NCBI GenBank assembly: GCA_903959905.1
Contig: CAJBYO010000085.1
Coordinates: forward strand, 62,001 to 126,000
Length of the DNA: 64,000 nt
DNA from: an uncultured Bacteroidales bacterium
Lineage (GTDB): Bacteria; Bacteroidota; Bacteroidia; Bacteroidales; FEN-979
Direction: 5' to 3'
The position numbers and the translations under genes were made by a program. Under the pieces are notes generated by a model. The model did no database searches. It was given only the letters and a program-made list of their open reading frames with translations, and had not been told where the DNA came from. Below, piece after piece: positions 1-9,016 of the stretch (the first letter of the stretch is position 1; each line of letters opens with the position of its first letter).

Positions 1-643
1 AACGATAAGGGTCATTCATTTCATGTCCGAACCGGATAAAGATGGTGTGCTCCATATTCTTTGCCTTTGTTGCCCATTCTTTAATATATGAATCATATTT
101 CCCCCGGGCAATATCAGCCATTCCCCCTTTATCCCTGAGCTCCGGCTTTTTCAAATTCGGAAATTTCTCAGCATCAAAGTCGGTCAGCCACGGTTCCCAT
201 GTAATGACCGGCACTGAGCCAAGGGTATAAATTGCCCGTACCTGTTTCTCCGGAAATTCCTGCTCGGGCTTGCTGCCCCAGGCGGCATAGATGTGAATCA
301 ATAGAAAGTTTGTATTCAACGATTTCTCCAGCTTAAATATATTGTCGAAGGAGACAGCGGATTGATTGTCGTATACCCCAAGTAATATGGGCCTGGATTT
401 ACTGAACAATGAAGGATAAGTATGATAATTCTGAAACCATGCAAGCTGGTCTTTCCGGTTGTCGCCACGTTTTTCCAGGATCAGCGTATTTTCCAAATCG
501 GATACAGCATTGCCGGCTATACCCAGAAGGTTATCCAGCGGGCCTTTAGACCTTGCCCCCAGCGTTGTTAATATCAACACGATGACGATGCCTCCCAGGA
601 GTGCAAGCATGACAAATAAGAATCGATTCGTTCGCTTAACCAT
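1..643 (-). CDS. GH26-like glycoside hydrolase, partial (C-terminus beyond window)
   Basis: The minus strand stays open from an ATG at 643 to the window edge, giving about 214 residues of an incomplete protein. It begins with a short basic stretch (MVKRTNR) and one membrane segment or uncleaved signal (about residues 8-29), so the enzyme is probably membrane-anchored and faces the periplasm. The last visible residues contain FIRFGHEMNDPYR, which matches the GH26 pattern R-x-x-H-E-M-N with the acid/base glutamate; WEPWL upstream also fits. The start lies 8 bases after the stop of the GT2 synthase, so it is the next gene of the same operon. Likely role: trimming or releasing the polymer made by that synthase (inference). 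The nucleophile region is not visible. Confidence 0.75.
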   Translation of the reverse strand, partial: MVKRTNRFLFVMLALLGGIVIVLILTTLGARSKGPLDNLLGIAGNAVSDLENTLILEKRGDNRKDQLAWFQNYHTYPSLFSKSRPILLGVYDNQSAVSFDNIFKLEKSLNTNFLLIHIYAAWGSKPEQEFPEKQVRAIYTLGSVPVITWEPWLTDFDAEKFPNLKKPELRDKGGMADIARGKYDSYIKEWATKAKNMEHTIFIRFGHEMNDPYR

Positions 644-651
644 TTTTTTAT

Positions 652-2235
652 TTATTTAATCTTATGAATATCAACTGAATCCCATGGATCCTCATCCTTT
701 AATTTCCATGAACTCCATGCCGCATACAGGCCGCCGGCAGCAACAATAGAAGCCAAGGCTGCAAAACCAATCATTCCCCATGTTTTTTCGGCAGTTAAAA
801 CAAGTTCACTTTCCGGGGTAAAAAACCTCCGGGTAATATACACGAGCGTGAAAGTCACCGCAAACAGGCTGATCTGAATCCATAACGGCCGGGAAAAGGG
901 CGACACATATCCCGTCACTGCTTTTTTTGACGTTGGAATATACGGTATCTCCACATTGACCAATGCCAGTAAAAATCCTAGAAGAAATACCGGATAGCTG
1001 GCATACTTGAGGATCATCCCCCGCCACTGGGTTCCTCTTTCAACTTCAGGATGACACATGTACCGTTGGACGTAGAGGTAAATAACCAGTGAAATGACGG
1101 CCAGGTATGACACATGAATGATAAAGTCAACGAATGACATACTTGCCGGTTGCAGGCCTGTAGCAAAAAAGAGAAATGGAATCATTGTATAGAAGAAGGA
1201 TGTCAACCCGACCAGATAGTAGGTGCCAATCAGTGAGTAGGTAAGTTTCTGCCAGCCCGAAAGTTTCCTGAACAATTTCGGCAATTCAACAAAACCTACT
1301 TCAAACACCCCTCTTGACCATTTTAACTGCTGTTTGCAGAAGGAACCGAAATCCTCGGGTACGAGTCCCCGGCTAACAATAACCGGATTATAAACCGATT
1401 TCCACCCTGCTGCGTGTATTCTGACGGATGTAAGGAGATCTTCGGCAAGACCGACGGCATGACCGCCAATACTTTCAAGAGCCTTTCTTCTGAATGTACA
1501 GTTCGCACCAATTGCAACCGCACACCCCTGTCCGTACAACCCCATTTGCGTTGGGCCATAGAAAGTGTAGGTTTGTTCGGCAGCACCCCTGGCTGTAAAT
1601 GATCGGTACTGGTTGTAATAGGCTTGTGAAACCTGGACAAAACCAATATTCTCATCCTCAAAAAAACCCAGTGTATGATCAAGGAATTCAGGAAACGGGA
1701 TGTGGTCGGGATCCAGAATCAGGATAAAATCCTCATCAGTCATACCAAGGGCACGGTTTATCTTCCCTGCTTTAGCACCAGGAGTATTCGTAAGTTGTAA
1801 CAGCTTCGCACCGTGCCGTGCTGCAAGATTTTCAATTTCCGGGTCGGTCAGATCGGTTAGCAAGTAAGTAGTGTGCGGATATCTCACCCTCCTGCAGGCT
1901 GCCAGCGTCTTTTCAAACATTGAAAGTGGTTCACCTGTAGTGCAGGTGGTAAATATCGCAACCCGAAGACCGTCTGGCGGCACTATGGTTTTTGGCTTCG
2001 CAATGTTTAAATAGTTGATCCATACAAGTATCATACGCAATATTCCGTACCAGAAAACAAGGCTGAAAATGACAAAGAACCAGAAACTTTCAATATGCTC
2101 CTGTCTGAACCACCAATCAGCAAACCGCACAATACTGATGAGGCCAGCCATGATAAAAAGCAGCAGGATGAATTTATCATATCTTCTAATACCGGGGTTT
2201 TCTCTGAACTCCCAAAGATCATTTCCCTTTTTCAT
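652..2235 (-). CDS. Membrane GT2 glycosyltransferase, cellulose/hyaluronan-synthase type
   Basis: A 527-residue processive-type family 2 glycosyltransferase. Two N-terminal membrane segments (about 21-45 and 50-75) precede the cytosolic catalytic domain. Visible catalytic signatures are DPD at about 175-177 (UDP-sugar/metal binding), AED at about 264-266 (catalytic base region) and QQLKW at about 302-306, a QxxRW variant with Lys in place of Arg. Four or more membrane helices follow, as in BcsA-like enzymes that synthesise and translocate a polymer at once. The start directly abuts the stop of the TPR/outer-membrane gene (no spacer), so the two are co-translated. No PilZ domain is seen. The polymer cannot be predicted. 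Confidence 0.88.
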   Translation of the reverse strand: MKKGNDLWEFRENPGIRRYDKFILLLFIMAGLISIVRFADWWFRQEHIESFWFFVIFSLVFWYGILRMILVWINYLNIAKPKTIVPPDGLRVAIFTTCTTGEPLSMFEKTLAACRRVRYPHTTYLLTDLTDPEIENLAARHGAKLLQLTNTPGAKAGKINRALGMTDEDFILILDPDHIPFPEFLDHTLGFFEDENIGFVQVSQAYYNQYRSFTARGAAEQTYTFYGPTQMGLYGQGCAVAIGANCTFRRKALESIGGHAVGLAEDLLTSVRIHAAGWKSVYNPVIVSRGLVPEDFGSFCKQQLKWSRGVFEVGFVELPKLFRKLSGWQKLTYSLIGTYYLVGLTSFFYTMIPFLFFATGLQPASMSFVDFIIHVSYLAVISLVIYLYVQRYMCHPEVERGTQWRGMILKYASYPVFLLGFLLALVNVEIPYIPTSKKAVTGYVSPFSRPLWIQISLFAVTFTLVYITRRFFTPESELVLTAEKTWGMIGFAALASIVAAGGLYAAWSSWKLKDEDPWDSVDIHKIK

Positions 2236-3741
2236 TTAAAATCTTTTGCGGATGGTAAGTCCAATGGTTTTTGTAGTATAATATATTGTTGAATTGTAAA
2301 TGAAAGTCGCCTGCAGGTCCAGGTTCCTGGTCATCTGCCAGTTGGCTCCGGCCGTAATGTTATAGGGCAGGAATTGTTTTTGTACAAACGACTTTTCCAT
2401 GAATAATGAATCAGTGGCGTTTCCGTTCAGGAAAAGATAAGGATACATTGTAGTAGCATAAAGTCCCGCATTCAGATTCAAAGAGAGTTTTAATTTTTTC
2501 GCCGCTTTGAAATTGACAACTCCAAGCAGGGAATGGATTTGCTGATCCTTTGGTGTGAAATAAGGATCGTAAATCCCTGTGATAGCGGTTCCCTGCTCCC
2601 AACCTGCTATTATTTCGTTGATTGACTTGTCATTGGTAAAATTATTTTCACGGGATGTACTGTAATTGAATCCATAACCAAAATGAAAATCAAAACGCCC
2701 CGCTTTGACCGCAGGAGCAAAAACCCAGCCACAAATGGCTGTCACCCTGTTGTCATCTGAAGAAAAGGTACTCTCTTCAAAACTAAACTGACCGTTCCAT
2801 CGGTCTGGATCATTCCAGGAGGCAGCAATGGTAAGATGATTCTCAAACAGCGGGAGTTGAAGACTGCTCAGGGTGTACAAATATGGGCTTCGCTTTAAGC
2901 CAACCCACAACATCATTTTTTTCAGCAATGCCTTTTCGATTTTAACCTCGCCCGTAAAGTGCCAGGAATTCAAGGTAGTGTGGTTGAAAAATCCGAGATT
3001 CAGGTAGAGGTTCATATTGGGTTTAATAAAATGAAATGTATTACCCAGGTTAAAACCAACAGACTTGAAGCCGGTTGTGTCCCCGGTTAAAAATGGAACA
3101 GTGAGATGAACATCCATTCCCAGCAGGTTGGACCGTCTCCAACCGCCTGTTAATTCCGGTGTTATCATTTTCATAGGCTGATCATCTGCTGTATAAGGAA
3201 TCTCAAGCCCCAGCCAAGGGGCCATATCATGCTGAACCTGTTGTCTGAGCGTTTTAGCCGGCATATAATCCGGAACATTTAAAATCAGGTTATCGAGCAA
3301 AGCCAGGGATTTCATATACTCTCCTTTCCAGTATCGAATCCTGGCAAGATAGAGCCACGGTTCAGGATTGTCTCTGTCTTCATTGGTACAAACGGTCAAT
3401 TGCTCCTCAGCTTTGTTCAGTTCACCGGTATTGACCAGCGACTTAGCATAATCTAAACGAAGGCCTTTCTCCCTGGGTGAAATCCTGATAGCCTTTTCAT
3501 ACAACCCGGCAGACAGTCTGTACTTGTGCGACTGATAAGCAACCTGTGCATAAATCCAGGTTGTATACAGATCATCCGGGTGACCTTTGTAATAATGTTT
3601 TATAATTTCAAGTGATCGTGCCAGATGACCCTTTTCCCCCAAAGATTTCACCAACGAAAGCGTATCAGTCTGAACCTGGCCGGCTGCAGAATATCCCAAA
3701 AAAAATGCCAGGGATACAATGAGTATAAATTTGATTTTCAA
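2236..3741 (-). CDS. TPR-containing outer-membrane protein (YaiO/BcsC-like export porin)
   Basis: A 501-residue protein with a Sec signal peptide (about 1-21, ending GYSAAGQ). Residues about 28-170 form three to four TPR-like helical pairs (for example YTTWIYAQVAYQSHKY, PEPWLYLARIRYWKG). The C-terminal two thirds is rich in alternating amphipathic beta strands and ends in an aromatic/basic residue pattern (IGLTIRKRF) typical of outer-membrane barrels. A periplasmic TPR scaffold plus barrel is the layout of exopolysaccharide exporters such as BcsC and PgaA, and the YaiO family. It sits between the SDR gene (2-base gap) and the synthase (no gap). Likely role: guiding the polymer through periplasm and outer membrane (inference from context). 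Confidence 0.75.
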   Translation of the reverse strand: MKIKFILIVSLAFFLGYSAAGQVQTDTLSLVKSLGEKGHLARSLEIIKHYYKGHPDDLYTTWIYAQVAYQSHKYRLSAGLYEKAIRISPREKGLRLDYAKSLVNTGELNKAEEQLTVCTNEDRDNPEPWLYLARIRYWKGEYMKSLALLDNLILNVPDYMPAKTLRQQVQHDMAPWLGLEIPYTADDQPMKMITPELTGGWRRSNLLGMDVHLTVPFLTGDTTGFKSVGFNLGNTFHFIKPNMNLYLNLGFFNHTTLNSWHFTGEVKIEKALLKKMMLWVGLKRSPYLYTLSSLQLPLFENHLTIAASWNDPDRWNGQFSFEESTFSSDDNRVTAICGWVFAPAVKAGRFDFHFGYGFNYSTSRENNFTNDKSINEIIAGWEQGTAITGIYDPYFTPKDQQIHSLLGVVNFKAAKKLKLSLNLNAGLYATTMYPYLFLNGNATDSLFMEKSFVQKQFLPYNITAGANWQMTRNLDLQATFIYNSTIYYTTKTIGLTIRKRF

Positions 3742-3743
3742 TG

Positions 3744-4685
3744 TCAGGATTTTAATAATTTGGAAATTCCTTCTAAAACTGATTCGGGTTCAAATTCAGG
3801 GAAGAACTTTTTTAATTTATCGGCAGAACCGCGTATCTCCCATATCTCATTTTCACGATAGGGCAATGAATCTGAGAATTGAAGCTTGTCACCACTGATT
3901 TCCTGAACCTTATAGACAATTTCTTTCATTGATACTGATCTCCCGCTGCAAAGGTTAATGACCTCCCTGTTGACACTTTCCTGGCCCGCAAGGGTTGTGA
4001 TGCAAGTTATCAGATCATCCAGGATGAGGTAGTCCCTTTTCTGGAATCCTTCTGTCATCAGGAACTCTTTACCGTTTTTCATGGCATCGAAAAGTTGTCC
4101 GATAAAAGTGGTCGGAGGCATGTCAGGGCCCATGAAAAGGAATATCCGGTAAATTGTAAAAGGCTTATTGTTGCAATATGACCAGCTTGTGATAAGGTTC
4201 TCGGCCATTAGTTTGGTCAGCGAATATGGGGTGAGTGGGGATGGTGCCTGATCCTCGTAAAATGGAGGAATGTTAATTGTACCATAAACGTCGCTCGTGC
4301 TTGAAAATGAAAATGATTTATAGGGGACCTCCTGTAATGCTTCGAGAAGGTTCAGCGTTCCACCAACATTTATTTTCCATATTCCCTTAAACGCACCGAA
4401 ATCCCTGGTTCTGTCAATGGATGCAGCTAAATGAAACACATGATCCGGAGCGATTCGTCTGCAAACCCTCAATAACTTATTTTTGTCATTTAAATCTACA
4501 CTGACCAGATGAACATTGCTCAAGCGGGCAGCCAGGCTGGAGGAAGTCTCATTGAATGACCGGTCAAGCAGGTAACATTCAGCACCACCGGCAGATATTG
4601 TTTCCGCTAACCTGGAGCCAAGATAACCACCGCCACCAGTAATGAGAATACGTGCATCGTTTTCCGCAACTATACTGTTGTCCAT
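3744..4685 (-). CDS. NAD(P)-dependent SDR sugar epimerase/reductase
   Basis: A 313-residue extended short-chain dehydrogenase. It has the Rossmann motif GGGGYLG near residue 17, a serine-rich catalytic stretch (SSTSDVYG) and the YSLTK active-site Tyr/Lys pair. Position after rfbF and rfbG suggests it acts on CDP-4-keto-6-deoxyglucose, as abequose/paratose synthases or 4-reductases do, but a 3-dehydrase (RfbH) is absent nearby. A CDP-6-deoxyhexose is therefore as likely as a dideoxy sugar. Its start overlaps the rfbG stop by 16 bases, which suggests coupled translation. The substrate is inferred from context only. Confidence 0.8.
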   Translation of the reverse strand: MDNSIVAENDARILITGGGGYLGSRLAETISAGGAECYLLDRSFNETSSSLAARLSNVHLVSVDLNDKNKLLRVCRRIAPDHVFHLAASIDRTRDFGAFKGIWKINVGGTLNLLEALQEVPYKSFSFSSTSDVYGTINIPPFYEDQAPSPLTPYSLTKLMAENLITSWSYCNNKPFTIYRIFLFMGPDMPPTTFIGQLFDAMKNGKEFLMTEGFQKRDYLILDDLITCITTLAGQESVNREVINLCSGRSVSMKEIVYKVQEISGDKLQFSDSLPYRENEIWEIRGSADKLKKFFPEFEPESVLEGISKLLKS

Positions 4686-5773
4686 ATCGCTGATTTTAAT
4701 TGTGCATCGTTAATGAAACTGAACAGGTCTTCATCTGTTAACACGCCGGAAGCCTGGTAATGAACCCTGTACCAATCAACTGTCTTTTTAATGGTTGTTT
4801 CAAAATCCCACACAGGGAGCCACAACAGCTTCTTTTTGGCCATTGTACTGTCAAGCATCAGTGCCCCGGCTTCGTGCAACTGCGGGGTGGTTCCTGCTTC
4901 ATACTCGATATCCGCCCATACGGCATTGGCCCTTTTCACCAATTCTATTACGGGCAGGTTCGATGATAGTTCAGGTCCAAAATTCCAACCTTTTGCAAAT
5001 TCTTTTTTCCCTTCAAGCAACCTCCAGCCCAGGAGCAGGTAACCGCTGAGTGGTTCCAGAACATGTTGCCAGGGGCGGGTTGCATCCGGATACCTTATAA
5101 ACAGTTTCCGATTCTCTGCTGCGGCTTTAACCATGTCGGGTATGATGCGGTCCTGTGCCCAGTCACCCCCACCGATCACGTTACCTGCACGTGCTGAGGC
5201 GATGAGCGTATTGTGGGTATTACCGTATGCATCCGGATGAAAAAAGGAATTTCGGTACGATGCAGTTACCAATTCCGCACACCCTTTGGAGGAACTGTAT
5301 GGATCATGTCCACCCATCGGATCATTTTCGCGGTATCCCCATATCCATTCCTTATTGTCGTAACATTTGTCGCTTGTAATGATTACCACTGCTTTCACGG
5401 AGGCCGACTTACGGGCGGCCTCCAGAACACCTGCAGTACCCATTATATTCGTAAGATAAGTTTCATAAGGTTTTTCATACGACAACCTTACAAGTGGCTG
5501 TGCCGCAAGATGAAAGATAATCTCAGGCTGAATATCCAGTATTGATTTCTCAAATGCTTCCTGATGGGTAATATCCAATATGACTGATTGTAATGGAAAG
5601 TCCAGCAAAGAAATATGATTGGGTGTTGACGGCGGTTCCAGTGCGATACCATGCACGACTGCACCCATTTGGTGCAGCCAGTATACCAGCCAGGAGCCTT
5701 TGAAGCCGGTGTGTCCGGTCACCAGGACTTTCCGTCCCGTATATATCCCTCCAAATAATGTTCTTATCTCCAT
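4670..5773 (-). CDS. rfbG: CDP-glucose 4,6-dehydratase
   Basis: Converts CDP-D-glucose to CDP-4-keto-6-deoxy-D-glucose. The protein starts MEIRTLFGGIYTGRKVLVTG; the glycine-rich TGHTGFKGSW that follows is the family hallmark, with ITSDKCYDN, a YSSSKG catalytic Tyr/Lys and WQHVLEPLSGYLLL further on. Upstream in-frame ATGs exist at 5803 and 5782, but the ATG at 5773 overlaps the rfbF stop by ten bases and best fits the family N-terminus (about 367 residues). The rfbF-rfbG order is the conserved CDP-sugar cassette. Confidence is high for function, moderate for the exact start. Confidence 0.92.
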   Translation of the reverse strand: MEIRTLFGGIYTGRKVLVTGHTGFKGSWLVYWLHQMGAVVHGIALEPPSTPNHISLLDFPLQSVILDITHQEAFEKSILDIQPEIIFHLAAQPLVRLSYEKPYETYLTNIMGTAGVLEAARKSASVKAVVIITSDKCYDNKEWIWGYRENDPMGGHDPYSSSKGCAELVTASYRNSFFHPDAYGNTHNTLIASARAGNVIGGGDWAQDRIIPDMVKAAAENRKLFIRYPDATRPWQHVLEPLSGYLLLGWRLLEGKKEFAKGWNFGPELSSNLPVIELVKRANAVWADIEYEAGTTPQLHEAGALMLDSTMAKKKLLWLPVWDFETTIKKTVDWYRVHYQASGVLTDEDLFSFINDAQLKSAIWTTV

Positions 5774-6543
5774 ACTTTCCATGGTGCCTCGTTTTTCTTC
5801 CATAATTCTTCCAGTTGAGTTTTATCCCGAAGCGTATCCATTGGTTTCCAGAAACCAGTGTGTTTAAACGCATACAGTTCATTTTTCATTGCAATCTCCT
5901 CCAGGGGAGACCGTTCCCAGACGGTTTGGTCACCTTCTTTGATGTAGTCAAAAATGCCGGGCTCACAAACAAAAAATCCGCCATTGATCCAGGCCCCGTC
6001 ACCTTTGGGTTTTTCCATGAAGTTACTGACCTTATTACTACTGTCTTCAACGTTCAAGGCACCAAAACGACCTTCTGGCTGAACGGCCGTCATGGACACT
6101 TTCTTACCGTGACTTTTATGGAATTCGTGCAGTTTATGAATATTAACATCAGAAACTCCATCCCCGTATGTGAGAAAGAAAGGGGCATCTCCCAGGTATT
6201 TTTCTGCACGCTTTATGCGCCCCCCGGTCATGGTATTCAAGCCTGTATCAAGGATGGTAACTTTCCAGGGTTCACTTTGCGAGTTGATGATCTCCATGCT
6301 GTTTCCGGCGAGGTTAAAAGTAACATCTGACTGGTGCAGAAAATAATTTGCGAAATACTCCTTGATCACATAGCTTTTATACCCGCCCAGAATGACGAAA
6401 TCATTGTGGCCGTAATACGAATAGGTTTTCATTATGTGCCAGAGAATGGGCTTCTCGCCGACCTGGATCATTGGTTTTGGAATGGACTGGGTCTCTTCAC
6501 TTAACCTGGTTCCGAATCCTCCTGCTAAAATTGCTACTTTCAT
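5764..6543 (-). CDS. rfbF: Glucose-1-phosphate cytidylyltransferase
   Basis: A 259-residue nucleotidyltransferase that makes CDP-glucose from CTP and glucose-1-phosphate. The N-terminus AILAGGFGTRLSEET is the nucleotide-binding loop; PKPMIQVGEKPILWHIMK and the internal LTYGDGVSDVN (metal-binding Asp) match RfbF rather than thymidylyltransferases, as does the family C-terminus FWKPMDTLRDK. It is the first gene of the minus-strand operon that runs off the left edge. I found no clear TAnnTTTG box directly upstream. Confidence 0.94.
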   Translation of the reverse strand: MKVAILAGGFGTRLSEETQSIPKPMIQVGEKPILWHIMKTYSYYGHNDFVILGGYKSYVIKEYFANYFLHQSDVTFNLAGNSMEIINSQSEPWKVTILDTGLNTMTGGRIKRAEKYLGDAPFFLTYGDGVSDVNIHKLHEFHKSHGKKVSMTAVQPEGRFGALNVEDSSNKVSNFMEKPKGDGAWINGGFFVCEPGIFDYIKEGDQTVWERSPLEEIAMKNELYAFKHTGFWKPMDTLRDKTQLEELWKKNEAPWKVWR

Positions 6544-7197
6544 AATTTACAGATTTTGGATTTATTCATAGACTTGAATTCTGCAACATGGGATATTCTG
6601 TTGGTATGGTTTTAACGCTGAATTGAAATATCAGCATGCAATATTAACCCGACACCACTGGTAATCTGTTATGATATTTTATGAAACTTGTACAAGATTT
6701 CACAATGCATTTATCAGGTATGACAGTAAACTTATGCTGTGTTTTGGCTGGCGTTTATACAACTGTCTCTGGTGTTAGACGTACCAACAATCGAAAACCT
6801 GCGGTCGGGATGACAATTCCGATACAAAGTTTCAGTTGCCTTAATTCCAATATTTTGAGAATGATTTATGTTATGTTGTAAGCAGCACACAAGCACAGTG
6901 CCTGCATGAAAATGCAGAACCTGCAGGCCGGGAGAATTATAGTAAAGGTCAGGGTTGCGTTTAAGGATTATTGCAGCTGGGCGCTAGGAATGCCCTCCAA
7001 TAATGATACGCATGATTTTGAAGTTTAACACAAAGAACCTGACAACCTGCCATGGAAAGAATTTGCGCCAGAATCTTGTTGATCCGGTTGGAAACGGAGG
7101 ATTTGTAATTTCTTTGGGTCCGGGAGATATATGTTTTTCTTGCATGACAGTTTTATTATAATTGATTGCTGATCAACGTTCAATGTTCCGACACAGT
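6544..7197. other. Intergenic, 654 bp, no supported gene
   Basis: This stretch separates rfbF from sqr, which is transcribed toward it. The small open frames in it (for example 6681-6881 plus and 7025-7219 minus) have no recognisable domain or signal peptide and no good promoter. The segment next to 6543 must hold the rfb operon promoter, but I could not identify a convincing -7 box. No strong hairpin is seen. Confidence 0.5.
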
Positions 7198-8655
7198 CTA
7201 TTCGGGTATCAGGAACCAAAATGGTTTTGCCTTTGCCTTATAAATAAACAGGTAATGTAACAGCAATTTAACCCAATGACCTGCCAGCCCGGGCTCTCCT
7301 ATTGTATAGTTCAGGTCCCTTCCCCAATCCGGAAAGCGTTTATAATCTGGAACGATCGGGAATACTGTCATGGAAGCTGCCATGCCATCGCGTAACCCAT
7401 AACCTGAGGAGATGATGCATGCTGCGCCCATCCTGGCCATGGAAGCCTTATGCGGCGAATCGTTTCGGCTGTGTTTTATCCGGTTGATGATATTGAGGGC
7501 AACAATCTTCCCGATCACACCCGAAGGCATTCCGGTCCTTGGTGCTGTCGGGAAAATGGCCAGGCCGTTTTTACTGGACCTTGGCTGTGAAATCGGATGG
7601 GGCACGGCAAAAGCGATGCCTGCAGCAAAAATATTCGGATAGGCCTGGCATTCATAGGTAGACGGCCAGTCCTCTGAGCTCCATTCAGCATAAGGACGGC
7701 TGGTATAATCAGCGTCAACCTTCATAAATCCACTGGGAGCAAACAGTTTTAACGTAATATCTTCACCATTACGATCATAAGCTTTCATTCCTGCACCGGC
7801 AAAGGATGGGATCAGCATGGCAAAATCAAATTCCTGAACATGCTGTTCACCATCAAGTGTTTCATAATGCGCCTTGCCTTCTTCCACTTTGACCACACCT
7901 GCTTTGGTAATCCAGCGGATGCCATATTCAGCAAGGATTGACTCGGCAAAAACCCTGGTGGAAGTAACATACCCGCCTTTTTTTATAAAAGCACCCCCCA
8001 TTCCAAAATCGCCAACCTCGTTCTCATTGGTGATCCAGATGATTTCTGCCAGATGGTTCAATTTGCGTTTTGATATTTCAAAGGCAACGTTGAGCGCATA
8101 TTCAAATGCGGCTCCCTGGCATGTGGCTGTTGGATGGCCAGTACCGATGAGAAACCGTTGCTTTTCGCCCCCGGCCATTTTATCAAGCGATTTCTGCAGG
8201 TTTTCCCATGCCGATTCTGCATGGGGATATGTGCACACTGAGTTGGTAAACCCATTGGGACCCAGCCCTTCAGTGGCGGCGAAATTCAACTTCGGCCCTG
8301 TGGCATTTACGAGATAGTCGTATTCAACGCTCCCCGACTGCCCCTCCTTCTCTGCATTCGTATATTCAAACTCAACGTATGACTTATTGCTGCCTGTTCC
8401 GCCTTCAGGATGAATGGCTGTTGCTTTTCCCTGGATAAAGTCAATGGCTTTTCTGCGATAAACCGGCGCCAGCGGGAAGGACACCTGTTTTGCCGTCATC
8501 TGACCTATTCCCACCCATATGTTTGAAGGGATCCACTGGTATTTATCATGCGGACTCACAACAATAACTCTATGGCTTCGGCCCAGTTTGTGCTTTAAGA
8601 GTAATGAGGCAGTGTGGCCGGCGATACCGGCCCCGAGAACAACAATTGTTTTCAT
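7198..8655 (-). CDS. sqr: Sulfide:quinone oxidoreductase family flavoprotein
   Basis: A 485-residue FAD enzyme that oxidises sulfide and passes electrons to the quinone pool, bound to the inner face of the membrane. The protein begins MKTIVVLGAGIAGHTA with the FAD GxGxxG loop. The three family cysteines are visible in VCTYPHAES, TATCQGAAF and GAACIISSG (about residues 141, 179 and 413). The C-terminus has an amphipathic/aromatic tail (FWFLIPE) suited to membrane contact. The start at 8655 is chosen because a TACTTTTG box lies at 8701-8708, 46 bases upstream, and because the family begins here. A longer frame from 8802 has a consensus Shine-Dalgarno and would add 49 residues. Divergent from the Cys-rich peptide/DUF1847/DUF302 genes. 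Confidence 0.85.
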   Translation of the reverse strand: MKTIVVLGAGIAGHTASLLLKHKLGRSHRVIVVSPHDKYQWIPSNIWVGIGQMTAKQVSFPLAPVYRRKAIDFIQGKATAIHPEGGTGSNKSYVEFEYTNAEKEGQSGSVEYDYLVNATGPKLNFAATEGLGPNGFTNSVCTYPHAESAWENLQKSLDKMAGGEKQRFLIGTGHPTATCQGAAFEYALNVAFEISKRKLNHLAEIIWITNENEVGDFGMGGAFIKKGGYVTSTRVFAESILAEYGIRWITKAGVVKVEEGKAHYETLDGEQHVQEFDFAMLIPSFAGAGMKAYDRNGEDITLKLFAPSGFMKVDADYTSRPYAEWSSEDWPSTYECQAYPNIFAAGIAFAVPHPISQPRSSKNGLAIFPTAPRTGMPSGVIGKIVALNIINRIKHSRNDSPHKASMARMGAACIISSGYGLRDGMAASMTVFPIVPDYKRFPDWGRDLNYTIGEPGLAGHWVKLLLHYLFIYKAKAKPFWFLIPE

Positions 8656-8700
8656 GGATGTTGCATTAGGTAGAATGGGTTTATCGGGGAGTGATCGCAT

Positions 8701-8708
8701 CAAAAGTA
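8701..8708 (-). promoter_or_regulatory. Bacteroidota -7 promoter element for sqr
   Basis: The minus strand reads TACTTTTG, matching TAnnTTTG. It lies 46 bases upstream of the ATG at 8655, a typical distance, and inside the longer frame that starts at 8802, so it argues for the shorter start. Confidence 0.55.
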
Positions 8709-8843
8709 GTAATGATTTATCTCTGAACCTATTGTTTTCACTTGTATCCTTTCTGAATTCTTTTAAAATGCGGTAGAAACAATGTAAAAACAGCTTATTC
8801 ATCCCCGATCCTCCTTAAGAGCTTCTCCAATGAAAAAACAATA

Positions 8844-8884
8844 GTGATACTTATGCGATTTATTGAAAATGTTTCATACTTTTG
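8844..8884 (+). promoter_or_regulatory. Shared 20-bp element plus -7 box (copy 1)
   Basis: The element GTGATACTTATGCGATTTAT occupies 8844-8863 and a TACTTTTG box occupies 8877-8884. The same element, with one mismatch, lies 14 bases before a -7 box at 35419-35460, and with two mismatches at 47210-47229. This looks like an activator or repressor site at a promoter reading toward the Cys-rich peptide and DUF1847 genes. The regulator is unknown. Confidence 0.55.
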
Positions 8885-8916
8885 CAATTCAAATTAACCT
8901 AAACAGGAGCATCAGA

Positions 8917-8997
8917 ATGAATCATTGCATTTATTTTGTTTCACTCCAGAAAAGCAGACGGCATTTAGCTTATCTTTGGAAGTGTTACTATCTGTAA
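8917..8997 (+). CDS. Possible 26-residue leader ORF
   Basis: A tiny frame (starting MNHCIYFVSLQK) has an ATG preceded by AGGAG at good spacing and lies 33 bases after the TACTTTTG box at 8877-8884. The composition is basic and aromatic with two cysteines. It may be a leader peptide of the transcript or may be chance. No homologue is recognised. Confidence 0.2.
   Translation: MNHCIYFVSLQKSRRHLAYLWKCYYL
8971..8978 (+). promoter_or_regulatory. Second -7 box upstream of the Cys-rich peptide
   Basis: TATCTTTG matches TAnnTTTG and lies 38 bases before the ATG at 9017, the usual spacing in this window. The peptide operon could therefore have two promoters, with only the upstream one carrying the shared 20-bp element. 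Confidence 0.4.
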
Positions 8998-9016
8998 ATT
9001 CATAAAACTGAGAACC

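Noticed and set aside
6681-7219. Small open frames between rfbF and sqr
   Set aside because: No signal peptide, domain, promoter or conserved pattern.
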